From Schistosoma mansoni (Eukaryota; Platyhelminthes; Trematoda; Strigeidida; Schistosomatidae), in contig NC_031502.1 in NCBI RefSeq assembly GCF_000237925.1, positions 26,665,951 to 26,729,950 on the forward strand: DNA of 64,000 nucleotides, in the 5' to 3' direction. The position numbers and the translations under genes were made by a program. The notes under the pieces were generated by a model. That model saw only the letters and a program-made list of their open reading frames with translations. It made no database searches and was not told where the DNA came from. Below, one piece after another: positions 1 through 12,400 of the stretch (positions are counted from its first letter, which is position 1; each line of letters opens with the position of its first letter).

Positions 1-429
1 ACCATCACATATGCTCTAGTGCAACATGTGAAAGGAGCAATTAAGTACTAACTGGACTTCGAATCACCCTAACCACATCTTATGTTGACCGATTATGAGT
101 ATGACATCATAAACCTCCATCATATGCCACCTCTAGGCAAAGGTGTTTATGCAGTCCTAGTCTTCAGTTTCCAAATAACTGCCATAACGAGTTTCAGCCT
201 AAGTTAGACCAAACGTCTAAAAAGCAACTATAGAAGATGTTACACACTCAGCATCCTCAGTAGACTGGACGTTGAAACCAGAATCTCTGTGTGATGCATT
301 CAGAAGTTCGAGCACAAAAGTCAACGCACCGCAATCTTCTGGGTTACATTCAGGGGTTAAAAAGACTCCTTACAGTGGTTATGTAAAGAGGTTCGCACCC
401 TTCTTTGTAAGAGGTAAAGAATGTGGGAG
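1..429. other. No recognisable feature
   Basis: AT-rich sequence with no open frame or motif I recognise. It may be further decayed LINE sequence, since LINE remains follow directly, but nothing in it proves that. Confidence 0.4.
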
Positions 430-1115
430 AGGTTTACGTTACTAGGTACTGAAAAGGCAATCTCAACTTCGGAAAGCTCGAAGTAATTGTACCTCAACCG
501 TCCGTAAGTTTAGAAGGTTGTACAAAGGAGAACTTGTTAGGGAATCTATAGAATACCCTGAACACTTATACTTGTACATAAATCAAAGGACCAAAAGGAG
601 AGGAAATATTTCAGCATTATGAGATAGTAATACTGCATCATTAGTGGTGGATGACTGTAGTAGAGCCCAAGTATTATCAAATTGCTTTAGCAATCTAATA
701 TGCCGTAGAGATGCCTTCCCCTTCAGTTCATGTAAACCCCACACACACTGGGCACTGTGATCATTAAAGAACTCTATGTCTTTGGTCTGCTAAATGAGCT
801 TGATATAGGCGAATCCATGGGACCCGATGAAATGCATCCGAGATTGCCAAAGGAATTAGCGAAATTTGTCGCATATGTATCAATATATCTATAACCCAGA
901 GTGCACCACCAAAAGACCAAAAGGATGCTATTGTAAGTCTTTTCTTCAAAACAAGCACGAGACATAAACCTGAGAACTATGGACCCGTAACCCTAATCAG
1001 CCTAAATTTTAAAATTTCAGAAAAGATTATTCCAAAGGAGTTGTTTAAATATCTAAATTAAAACCAGATTCTTCCTAGAAAGTAGCATGACTTTAGAAAA
1101 GTTTATTATTTACGA
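430..1115 (+). mobile_element. Decayed CR1-like LINE reverse-transcriptase fragment
   Basis: Reading the + strand around 785-1110 gives pieces typical of the N-terminal part of a CR1/jockey-type reverse transcriptase: a block near 810-840 reading SMGPDEMHPR (family form SPGPDEIHP), then an ENY.PV.L segment near 975-1005, then a Q..F-type block near 1070-1095. Stops and frame changes interrupt it everywhere, so it is a dead fragment. It is separate from, and older looking than, the LINE that follows. The left edge is uncertain. Confidence 0.55.
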
Positions 1116-1639
1116 GGACACTTCAAAAATACTTAGATATCCAGAACAAATTACTTGTCGTCTGACTATTGACTTTCTTATTGAACCATCAAGTGGAATT
1201 CATTACATCGACACGTGGTTGAAGTTCCATCTGTCGATGCTTTCGTAAGAAAGTTGGATCAACTAAGAAACCACCATTTTCAGGACTAACACGGGTGACC
1301 TAGTCCCCTCTGCTTTCAAAAGTGAAACTGCAACAATGATGTTTTCTATCCATTCTCACTCTATATTTAACATATGATGTTCAAGATAGAACCATCTTTT
1401 CCTTTATCACGGTAATAAGTATTCGATAGTCAAAACTTCCGAGCACGTGATAGAGTTTCAAATGAAACTTTTTTTAGTATTTTGTAACATGCGGTAGTAA
1501 ACGCGGTATATCAGACTAGTGAAGGACAAATCAAGAAACAACGACAATGTGAGTGTCACGGGATATTTCTGCTCTGCTTCATTATTTCTACACTGTGCAC
1601 TGTCAGAAGTCAGAATTAATTCTAGATATATCTGCTATG

Positions 1640-4600
1640 CTACTTTCTTATTCCCAAACTAAGCAAACTCTGATATTTGGGAATGAATATTCATCAAGCA
1701 TTCCTTGAAGCTCAAAAACATACCCAACAGGTGACGAGGCTAGCCAAGAAAGACGGAGACTCTGAACCCCGGCTAATGAAGATAAACTTCCCCTCCTCTC
1801 ATATGGTGGCTGCAACTCTGGAAGCATTTCGTGCCAATAGACGACGGTTGCCAACTGACATCCATATGCATCCGGATAAGCCACACGACAACAGGATCAG
1901 GCACAAACGCAAGCTGGAGCTGACGATACCGCTTGTAGACTGTCTTGATCATAAAAAATGTAAAGGACAGGGACTACCAACTCGGAATACAGTGTATAGG
2001 TAGGCTACCTGTTCACTCACGTAAGGCTCATATAGACACACAGGAAGAAGCTTGCGCGTTCCAAAATGAAAGCATAAACTGCTTATATATGAACGCTGCG
2101 AGTTTGCCAAACAAAATGGATGAGCTACGTGAACTTAGCAACGTTAATGATACTCAACTGATAGGAATATCCGAAACTTGGATATCGTCTCAGTTTACGG
2201 ACCAGGAGTTATCGATACCTGGAATGTCTTTGTTTCGCAACGACAGGAAAATTGGCATGGGGGAGCGGGGTAGCATTATAAATACGATCATGCCTGGAGG
2301 CGCACCAACTTCACAACCAAGAGTTTCTCAGTCTTCATGAATCAGTATGGTGCTCAATAAGATTGTCTACCACCTCAAGGTGTCTAGTCGGTATCATATA
2401 CAGGAAGCCCGCTGCTGACATCGAGGACGACAATCGTTCGCTGGAAGGATTAACTCGCTCTACGCGTCTCGGATTCTCTCATATCCTGATTCTAGGGGAC
2501 TTCAATCTTCCTAGAATCAACTTCGCGGAACATACCTACATTGGAGGTGACAACTCTACTGAAGCTCGGTTCTTCAACCTCATTGATGATCTGGGATTAT
2601 TCGAAAATGTGAAATTAGCAACTCGTTGGAGAAACAATCAGACGCCATCGCTCTCAGACTGGGTATTCAAAAATGAAGAACTCCTAGTCGACGACCTCTC
2701 AATTCTGGCTCCCCTGGGGAAAAGTGATCACGTCGTCCTATCCTTCAGTTTTGTCAGCGAAACTGAGCTAAGATATCCCATCAAAAACAGGCACTGGAAT
2801 TTCAAACGGTTGAATGTGTTAGCTTTACATGACTATCTACAACAGGTGGATTGGGATGTTCACTCTCAACTTGAAATGGATGGTCATTGGGATTTCTTAC
2901 TGCACGCACTCTTATGTGCTACTAAGTGTTCAGTTCCTTAAACGGTCCCGAAAAGCTACAAACAACCTACCATCATCAAGAAACGCACTCTTCGTTTGCT
3001 AAGCCGCAAAAGGCACTGTTGGACCGAATATAAACGAACTGTAACAACGGCGCGTCCAGGCAATGCAGACATATAAGGAACATATGCACAAAGGCAATAA
3101 GAGAAGACAGGATTCGGTACCAGACCAAGCTTATCGACAAATTTGTCTCCAATCCGAAAAGCTTATTCATTTACGCAGCTTCTCTTCGACAAGCCAAAAC
3201 TGCAGTTTCCCAACTGCAAGGTCGTAGTGGTCCGACCAATAACGAAGGGGATGCCGCCAATCTTTTGGCTGAACAATACTCTCGGACATTTCAACCGACC
3301 CACATCAACTACGCTGATGAAAGCTTCACCTGCACCTGCACAGGACTTTCCGAAGTTGACCTGAGCGCTGACCTGGTGCTCCGTGAACTGCAGCACATAA
3401 GAAAAGACACTTCTCCTGGTCCAGATATAGTTCATTCTGCTATACTGAGGGAAGCACCTTCAATCCCGGCAACACCACTTAGCGTGATGCTTCCACACTC
3501 GCTAAACCGAGACAAACTGCCGGAAAATTGAAGGCTTGCTCACATCATACCAGTTTTCAAAGGAGGTCGGCGCAGTGAACCCTCAAGCTACCGACCGGTT
3601 GCCCTTCTCTCCATACCTTCTAAAATTATGGAGTCCCTAATATACGACGGTATACAAGAATACTTATTATCCCTGAAGTTCTTCTCACCCCAACAGCATG
3701 GTTTCAGATAGGATCATTCTTGTATGACCAACCTGCTGACTGCGGCGGATAGATGGACAATCATCCTTTATCGCAAGGGGAAGGTTGACGCAATTTATTC
3801 TGATTTCTCAAGAGCTTTTGATAGGGTTAACCATATATGTCTTATCAATAGGCTTAGACGATTGGGTTTCAAACACCCTCTGGTTGACTGGTTCGCTTCA
3901 TATCTAGAAAACCGATATTTTAAGGTCAGGATTAACTTCACTCTCAGGCCATGGAACGTCCTTGTGGGGGCCCCAGGGCTCAGAACTAGGACCTCTTCTC
4001 TTCTTGAGGTACATTACCGATCTTCCACAACAAGTTTCATCCAACTTATTGCGTTTTGCTGATGATGTGAAACTTTGGAGAGAGAGACGTAACCAAGAGG
4101 ATATACTAGCACTTCAGGAGGATCTGACTCGACTTCAAAGTTGGGCAGACGACAACAGACATACCTTCAACACTTCAAAGTGTAAAGTTGTCCAGTTGTG
4201 ACATGTCGCAGACTATAGTTACAACTTGGGAAACTCCTCTCTAGAAGCATCTCAAGTCGAAAAATGTTTAGGAGTGTTGGTACCCTACGACTTGAAATCG
4301 TACTCTGTGACAAAAACGCCTTCTGAGCAAACCCTGCACTGGTAACATTGAAGTGCATTTTTGACCAGTTTCACGGTAGGACTTTCCACATAATCTTCAA
4401 CAGTTTTATTTATCCCTATTTAGAGTACGGAAACACAGTATTTCCTCCCTCCCTCCAAAAAGATACGGACACTCTGGAACGTATCCAACGGCGAGCTACG
4501 TAATCAGTTCGTGGACTCAAATTCAAACCTTATAAAGAGCGCCTCAGGAGTTTTTTAAGAGGAAACTTGACTTATTCTTAAGAACTAAGGATAACATATT

Positions 4601-4770
4601 ATTATGATTTACCAATTTCTTTTTGCCTCTATTATCGTTAATATACCTAAGTTCTTGTCTGGAGGTATTTTTATTCACTGCCACTAGACATGGAAGCCCG
4701 TTAAGCGAGAGCTTCTTCTATTCCGTCCACAACCATTAGAACCATTTGAAGTTGAGAGGCTTTTTTCTAA
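1640..4770 (+). mobile_element. CR1-like LINE, endonuclease plus reverse transcriptase, inactivated
   Basis: This is a non-LTR retrotransposon copy in the + direction. An N-terminal segment at 1677-2003 (EPRLMKINFPSSHMVAATLE) is followed by apurinic endonuclease motifs: CLYMNAASLPNKMDEL and ISETWIS (about 2080-2190), ILGDFNLPRINF (about 2490-2525) and LGKSDHVV (about 2717-2740). The reverse transcriptase follows: SPGPD (about 3413), YRPVALLSIPSKIMESL (about 3590-3640), YSDFSRAFDRVNH (about 3797-3835), GAPQGSELGPLLF (about 3968-4006) and the catalytic FADD motif (about 4055-4066). The protein jumps between frames at least five times and holds in-frame stops, so it is not functional. Past about 4500 only scraps of the C-terminus (PYKERLR) and a 3' tail remain. 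The clade follows from DFNLP, FADD and the PQGSELGP block. Exact ends are uncertain. Confidence 0.85.
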
Positions 4771-5098
4771 CTTGCGGTACATAACACATGCGTTAAGGTA
4801 TATCTAATTAGATATGGTCGGCAGATTGTTATGCTTATGGTGGAAACATATTTAAATGCTATAAATTGACTGAGACCAATATATTGTTTATTTAGGTGGT
4901 GTTGTGAGTAGGTACCGCGACTAGTGAAAGCTGTAAATTTCGAAAATCAAGTAGTTGTGCTTGATATTCGATAATCCATTTTTGAGGAGAAACTAGAGAT
5001 TCAACAAGTCTGTCCCCTGGTCTGGACAAGTTTTTTAAGTTCTCAAAATCCATTCCAGCGTATGTGTATTTCTTTGCAAAGAGCGTTCTGTACGGAAC

Positions 5099-5116
5099 TA
5101 TATATATATATATATA
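5099..5116. repeat. Short (TA)n microsatellite
   Basis: An uninterrupted run of TA dinucleotides lies about 300 bp past the LINE end. Confidence 0.9.
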
Positions 5117-5140
5117 GGTTGATTGAAGTCACTAACTTCT

Positions 5141-5162
5141 AGTCTGAGCCATGGCTCAGACT
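5141..5162. repeat. Perfect 22-bp palindrome
   Basis: The left half reads AGTCTGAGCCA and the right half is its exact reverse complement, with no spacer and CCATGG at the centre. No surrounding element explains it. Confidence 0.9.
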
Positions 5163-6390
5163 CGATCTCGATGGCGTAGGTGTATACACTCTGTCTTCCC
5201 TTAAACCTTGAGATTAAAAGTGTCATATTTTTCTTTCTTCCTATATTATATCGTTATATACAATCTTTCATTTATATATTATCACCATTAAATTAACTAT
5301 ATGAATTCGGTGTTCATCTTGTTGTGCTGATAAGGTATGGCAACTTAGACCGATGCATATATGCGCCTAGTCCTACGTTGTATCTGACTGACTGGCTACG
5401 CTTGACTAAACTAGTACATAAACATTGTTAAGAATATGCGTGTTAAGGTGTACACCACCGCAACGCTCTCTCAAGAGCAAGTTAAGGGTCAATGTTTCGG
5501 ATCTAAAACACCATACTAATTTGTTTACTCAGTAACCGTTTATGCTGTCTAGTCATTTTAACTTTCGTATTGTGTACTTATCTCCTAAGATACCTGAAAT
5601 TCAAAAACATCTATTGTGCCACCACACGGTGATTATGATGTGGCATGTATGCAAAATTACTCGAAAAACATGCTCTTGGTGCAGACTGTATCTTGATTAC
5701 TTGTTTAGCCTTAATTCAGTGTATAGTCAGGAGGTGCTTGTATGTCTAAAAAATATCCTTCACTGTTATCTGAAATCCTGACATTAACCCAACGTAACCT
5801 TCTTACTTATTTACTAATAGTTAACCCCACCCTTTTCTCGTCCACGGTAACAAATAATTTGACATGAAAACAGTAATCAAGTCAAAGTTGTTTATCCGTC
5901 AAGATTTATTACTTTTTACTACAAATCCCCATATAGCTAAATATTTCTCACTGTCTGATAAGTCACTCAGAGTTGTCAGCAGTTTACATTTACCATATTT
6001 CCTGCACTTCAATTCTACGGTGTATTATTTACAATACTGGAATTCAGACTAAAAATAATGTGATCGGTCGACATACGATCATATTAAGTTAGATGTTCGT
6101 CCTTCATACCAACAGTTGTTACTATTAAATAGGTTTCAAGAAATGTCATTGATTATGAAGCCTCTTCAATTGATATGATTTCTAAATATAATGCAAGGTC
6201 CAATTGAACTCACAATGATAAGTACGTAATGTAGTTTATTCGGTAACGAAAATAAATTAAGTACATTTGTATAAGTGACCGTATTACTTGGTTATCTGTT
6301 AAAATATCCGGTCAGTAATACCAGTCTTAGTTTCTGTATGTCTCTGAAAAGATCTACATAATAAGACTCTCTTTTATTTTTATTCTACAG
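5163..6390. other. Intergenic, upstream of WDR18
   Basis: AT-rich DNA without a convincing reading frame. It should contain the promoter of the WDR18 homologue, but I see no clear TATA or CCAAT arrangement that I would commit to. Confidence 0.5.
6372..6390 (+). promoter_or_regulatory. Candidate 3' splice or trans-splice acceptor before WDR18 ATG
   Basis: A pyrimidine-rich stretch ending TTATTCTACAG at 6390 lies 45 nt before the start codon at 6436. It has the form of a strong splice acceptor, so the 5' UTR either has an upstream exon or receives a spliced leader, which schistosomes are known to use on some mRNAs. The site is visible; its use is inference. Confidence 0.45.
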
Positions 6391-6435
6391 ACTTCAATAA
6401 TACTGTTCTCGTGTGAGCTCATTAAATTCTGAGCT

Positions 6436-9400
6436 ATGACTTCGCTTTTGGTTACTACCACAAGTGAAAAACAAGTTGATGCCGCTATTGTTTGGGATCC
6501 TTTGGGGGGAAATCCAGTCGCTAGTTTGTCTGGTGATATGGCTTCGAAATCGTCTATCACCGGATACTTCGGAGGTGTAGCTTGTGCAGCTGCCAGAAAA
6601 CCTATTATACAGACTTGGAATTTTAATAGTGCCGTAATCTATTCTTTTCTTGTTTAAATATATTTACTAGACCTCAGCGCACAAAAATATTTTGACGAAA
6701 GGATTAGTTAGTGCTTTTATTTTCACTCCCGATGGAAATTATATTATCATTGCATTCGACAGGGAAATTTATGTGTACCAGGTAGGTTAACACATTAACC
6801 ATAACTTCTGAAGACTGTGAGTGGATGCCTTGTGGGTGTTTTAGAAGGATCCCATTCTGCAAGAATATATGAAATGAAACTGTCCAAATGGAATTCAAAC
6901 GGACCAGCATTTCTTGTTTCCACTGATATAGCCGGGTTTCTAGCTTGTTGGTCCTTGGGGAGTCTTATCAACGGAGCAAGCAAGATGAGTACACAGAGTG
7001 CTACTGAAGTTGAGCTTCATTCAAATGTCAATCTATCAAGAGCTAAACATCTTCCGCTCTGGTATGTTATTCAAGCAAGTACTAGTCATCCTGTGTGCGC
7101 AGTTATGGATGATATAGTCGTCGTGGGTGGATCACAAGGTCTTAAGGTAAGTTGGCACCTATCTCTCAATAACGGAGGAACTTATCCAACCAATGATGTG
7201 TTCCATTTGTCATCGGAAGTTTCATGTAGCTGTGCGGCGGAGTGGAGCAAACTGTTTTATTAGCGTCCCACGAATACGAATGATGCGTTAGGCAAGCCAC
7301 AGAAATACCAGTGTTTTCAACCAAGATATTGATATCCATTTATGGATGAAGTTAACGTTTACTTACATAATCATCAACATCAAAAGTATCACTTTGTTAG
7401 AGAGATTAGTTCGGTTGCGGACAATTTTTACTACTGCACTGTAATTAGGAGTCATTTTTCTTATAAAGCGTAATACTAACTGTAGATTTGTCTGCTAGTT
7501 TGGATGTCAATTACGACAGGCGTACGCAAAAATACTTGTTTACGAGTTTAAGTTACTCCAAGGAAATAAACATTTCATTTACAAACATTTCTAGATTATG
7601 AAACCTCCGTTATTGACGAATAGAATTCAGAAACGTTTGCTTGTTTGGACCGTCCATTTAGCGTCATTTATTTGTTTCAAACACATAAACATTGGTACAA
7701 CGGGGCACCAGAATATATATGCGCCTCACAATAAAAATGAGGCGACAAGATAGAAAAAAGGAAGTGAACATAATAAAAAGATAAAATGAATAGAAATCAG
7801 TGTATGGGAGTGAAACAATGGGAGAAACAGTATAGTTGGGAAAGTGAGACCAGATAGAATTCATTCATTTAAAGAAATGACTCTAGCTTTTATAAAGAAA
7901 GTTACAGCAAGATCGCCAATTGCTTTTATTCTGACCCATTACTGATAACGTCTGAAGCCACTGTCTTGGACTATCTCTAGGACCTCAACCAGGGAGTGGT
8001 GGAAGACCAAGAGATGCCAGTCATGTACAGCTTCCTTTCATACCACGATACCATGTCAATACTGACCACCTCTTCGCCTTTCCAACCAATCCTAACGTCA
8101 GAAAATAGTACACCATGTGAAATATGCTGGGATGGCTTTTGTAAGACATGCTCAAGCCACCGAAGTTGGTGCCTCTAGGTGGTAATACCAATTGAACTGT
8201 CGTCACTGACCGAACATGGGTTGCCAAACTTCCATATCACTAACATGGTGTTGCCACTGGATGTTAACAATCCTTCAGAGACAACGATGACCAAGTGCGG
8301 GAGCGTTTAACATCATCAGCTAGAAGAGGCTAGGTTTCACAAGCACATATCGAAACTGCTCCCACTGACGCGTTGTAAATCTGACCTTTTACAGCCAGAT
8401 TAACATCACGAAAACGCCAAACATGACCACACCACCACTAGCACTTACACAACTACCTAGACACAAGGACTTCTAACTGCTCACTACCAAGAGTGAGTGT
8501 AGGCACAGAGTTACGTCAGTCTTGTTAAAGTACTTCACACTTGGAAGGTGCAAACCACATACCATACCTACGGACACTGATTGACAACTGCCTAAGTGTG
8601 GACTGAATAGCTTGGGTATCATTGCACAGTAAGGCAGTATCATCAGGATACCGAAGGCCGAAAATCCTTTCTCCAGGCGGCAGATCCACACCACCATTGC
8701 CTAAATCTATCAGAGCTGTTTCCTGGACGTCATCGATGGCAAAGTCAAAGAGGAATGATGCAGTTTAGAAACCCTGCTGCTACAAAGGAATGCAAACTTT
8801 GTACAACTTTGTCAGATAAGAGCCTGCGTTTATCATCAAACTCATGGTTAACCGAAGTAGACTGATGTTCCTCAACAAGTTGTAAGAGGTTTGTAGAAAC
8901 CCACTACTTATAAGCAGGAAGTTTCGTGAAGCTTCAAGCGACTCGTCATTTCCATAGCGTCATGGAAATGCAGCCTGTACACATGTATACTTCTAGCCTT
9001 GAACCTAGCCTGGTTTAATATTTAGTTGCGACAGAAGCTGCAACCAATTTGCTGACACCGATCCGTTTAGAGCGGTGGATTTGTTGGCCACTGGAACGTT
9101 AGATAAGATTAGCTCAAACAAGGGCATGACCAGAGCCCATATAAGTAGTCCAAAAGGAGCGGCAGTGTTATACACAGCCACACCATTGGTAGCTGATCAT
9201 GATGTGATCAATCTGAGTTCAGGTTTGAAATTCAGAGAGAAGGCGCCGGGTAGCACACCGGTAAAATTGCTGATAGTTATTGCCAGCCAGAAACAGGCTG
9301 TAGTGTGCGCAAGGCTGAGGTGGATAGTCACTGTTATCAAACCCGCGACCAGCAAGTATGCTTTTGGCCACCGGAACGACCATCTGTGCTTAAATGTTCA

Positions 9401-12400
9401 ACCTGTGAATTATACAGTGGTTCTAAGTTATATATATATATAAGCTCATATTAAAAATCGTGTTTGCTTGAAGTGCAGCATATCGTTTGCTTAATTAAAA
9501 GTCGTGTCACATACTTTTTATTACTAAGAGTTCAATCTCTGTAAATTGTTTTTAGATTACATCAAATAAAAGTAATGAGGGAATTGACTGTTTATAAGCT
9601 TTAAAAGTATCTGCATCTAAAATCATGACAACTCATTAAGTTGTCATTATAATCCATTACATATCTGCTTAGTATTTGCTTTTTCGTAAACGATTGGTAT
9701 AATTATTGGTCTTATTTCTTTTAACAGATATATGCTTTGTATGATGGCTGTGTTCTGGGATCATTACTCACAAACGTTTCTGGTGGGCTGTTAAGCCTTT
9801 GTCCCTCACCTGATAACAGTGGAAATCTATTTTGTGGTGGGAACGAAGGTTTACTATACACTGCTAATATACAATCCCAAACGGTAAGATAGGTAAATAT
9901 CGATCCCTTGTCAGAAATAGTATTCCCTCTCATAGTTTTATTTTTCAATATTTTTCGGGCTACTTGTGAGTAATGTAGATCGTTTTATTAAAATGTAGTA
10001 ACTTAATAGGTATATGAAGCCTTCTTTATTGATTAAGCCATATTAATCTACTACATTGATGGATAAAATTTTGTTCATGTGTATTAGATTATGTTATGTT
10101 ATTCTCAAAGCATCAGTCCTACAATTGGATCTCTGTTCTTAGTTGATATATTTATCATTTTCCGGGTTTGCGATAATTATTGCTTCAGTTTGTCTTGGGA
10201 TTTATTCTGATAACAGAAATACGATGATAATGATTTTTTCTTATGGATAACTTGCAATTTATACAGATATGTGCAAGATAATTTTATTTCTCAGAAAATC
10301 CAACAAACGTTTTCCTACATTTTTTAGTTCTGGGCATCCAGGCCTTGTACAAGTACATCCTGCTATGGATACCTAAGTATTCCTAACGTTACGTTGTTCT
10401 GTGGTCATTCATCCAACTAATGCAGTTTTGACCTTTACTTTAAACTGTAGCTAAACCGTGTTTAGATTTTCTGGCCCATAACATCACTAATTGACAGTTG
10501 GGTTCCTCAGTTACTAACGCTGGTATTACCTCGTGTTTTACATCTTCATTATATTCAGTGTAAGACTTATATGCATTTGTTTTCTTGATAGACTTTTGAT
10601 CAGTAGTATTTAATCCTAACCAGGGTATGGTTCTAAGTAATGAGTGACTTTCATTCCTAATGTTTCTTTTCTTATTAGGGTTGTTATTCTGCGGATAAGG
10701 AAATACATCGTTGTTTCTCTGACTCCAAGTAAGCATTTTTTTCTACACAAATTAACTTGTGTTCATGTATCTTAATATCGTTAATATCTTATGGAATCAT
10801 CAAATGCAAAACTTTATGTCATGTGATGTTTGTTTTGATCGCCTTTCTTTGTTAGAATATGAATCATTAACCGGACTACGTGAACTTGTAGTTATTGGGT
10901 CAAAAGTTTGAATTCCGTTTACCTAATTTTGTTTAGATAGAAAGTTAGTGAAGCACATCATTATACACCAAGTGTGGGTTGTAGCTTAGTACATAAGCAT
11001 GTATGTAGTTTCTGAATTAAACGTTTACTTTCTGTTTCGTTTTCTGGTCATGCGATAATACTGTCTTTGTGTTCATGTCAATGTAAAACTGATATACACT
11101 TTGTAAAGTTGTGTGCTTATACTCGTTGTTAGATGGGAAAAGGTGATTAACAGTGAGTTCATGAACTAAGTTCTGTGCAAATTCGTAGTGTTCAAAAGAG
11201 TTCGTCGGTAGACATTAATGCTATGCTGCCCTGTTACCAAAAAACTTACTGTGAAACTGAAATCTGAATAAGCGGTAGCTGAATAGTAATCACTAATATG
11301 TCCTAGTCACTTACAAGTATGTATCCTTATATACATAATTAAATTTCTTATGTAAAGCTTTTTAGGATATATGTTCCTTACTGATTTCGATTAATTTTAA
11401 GTTCATTAAAATAATGCTATTTTCAAAGTTTGCATTGCAATGACAATCGCTACACCTAATATTTGCATAACTTTGAAAGTAGTTTTTTTTTAACTGATAT
11501 GACATAGTAGTTTTTCAGTGTTAAATGATCGCTAAACGCTAATCAATATAGTTTTCTTTAGAAATACCGGTTCAAGATGCCATGCTTTACAGCAGAAAAA
11601 AAGCCAAACGAGGATTTTAAAATAACAGAAACTCATGTAGGTCGAAAATAGAAAAGAATTAACCAGTTGTAAAATGTTCTCCTCGACTAGATCCCAATAG
11701 ACAGTCATGTGTACATTGAACGACTAAACCGGACAGCAAAAACTCTGAAAAACAAGGATACACGCAATTTCCTACCCTCCCACTGATTGCAGTTTGGATA
11801 GAATAGAAAAGTGATTTTTTGTAGGCTTTCCGTTCTTCAAAAAACTGAACGCTCAGATGTAATAATAGTGGCTGGTGATTTTGATGTCTAATCAGGTGGT
11901 CTAGACCGAACTGAAAGGCACTTAGGTATTTCTTGACTCAGCAGATGGCGACCAGCTACTGAAAATTTACTCAGATAACTGTTTATTTCTAGCGATCGCT
12001 AACTTCAAGCACAAGGAAAATATTGTCTGACATGGCTACCCAACAATGGAATTAACCAGACCACATTGCCATCAATCATCGCTGAAAAGGCTATATAGAA
12101 CACTATCGCTCGTTTTGGAGCAAATATTTGGACTCTGATCATGCCCTGATGCAAGCAAGTATTTCGCTGCATCTTGCTGAGAGCTATCTTGAATTCAATG
12201 AGCTTGTCAGTATGTCGATGAAAGGTTGTATTAAACCTCTGTAATGCTGATTCCCGAGTTGTCTAGTGCTTCTTTAACTTCAATTTTATCTTGACCACAA
12301 CCAGGTGGTGATATGATGTTGTGTCAGCTCCTCTCCTGGTTCTCACGTCTTCCATTATCCTTCTGAATTTCTTATTGATACAAATATGACCTATCTGGTT

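Noticed and set aside
10440-10736. 98-codon ATG-initiated frame on the - strand inside WDR18 intron 4
   Set aside because: It has an ATG, but no recognisable domain, and its composition is like the surrounding intron.
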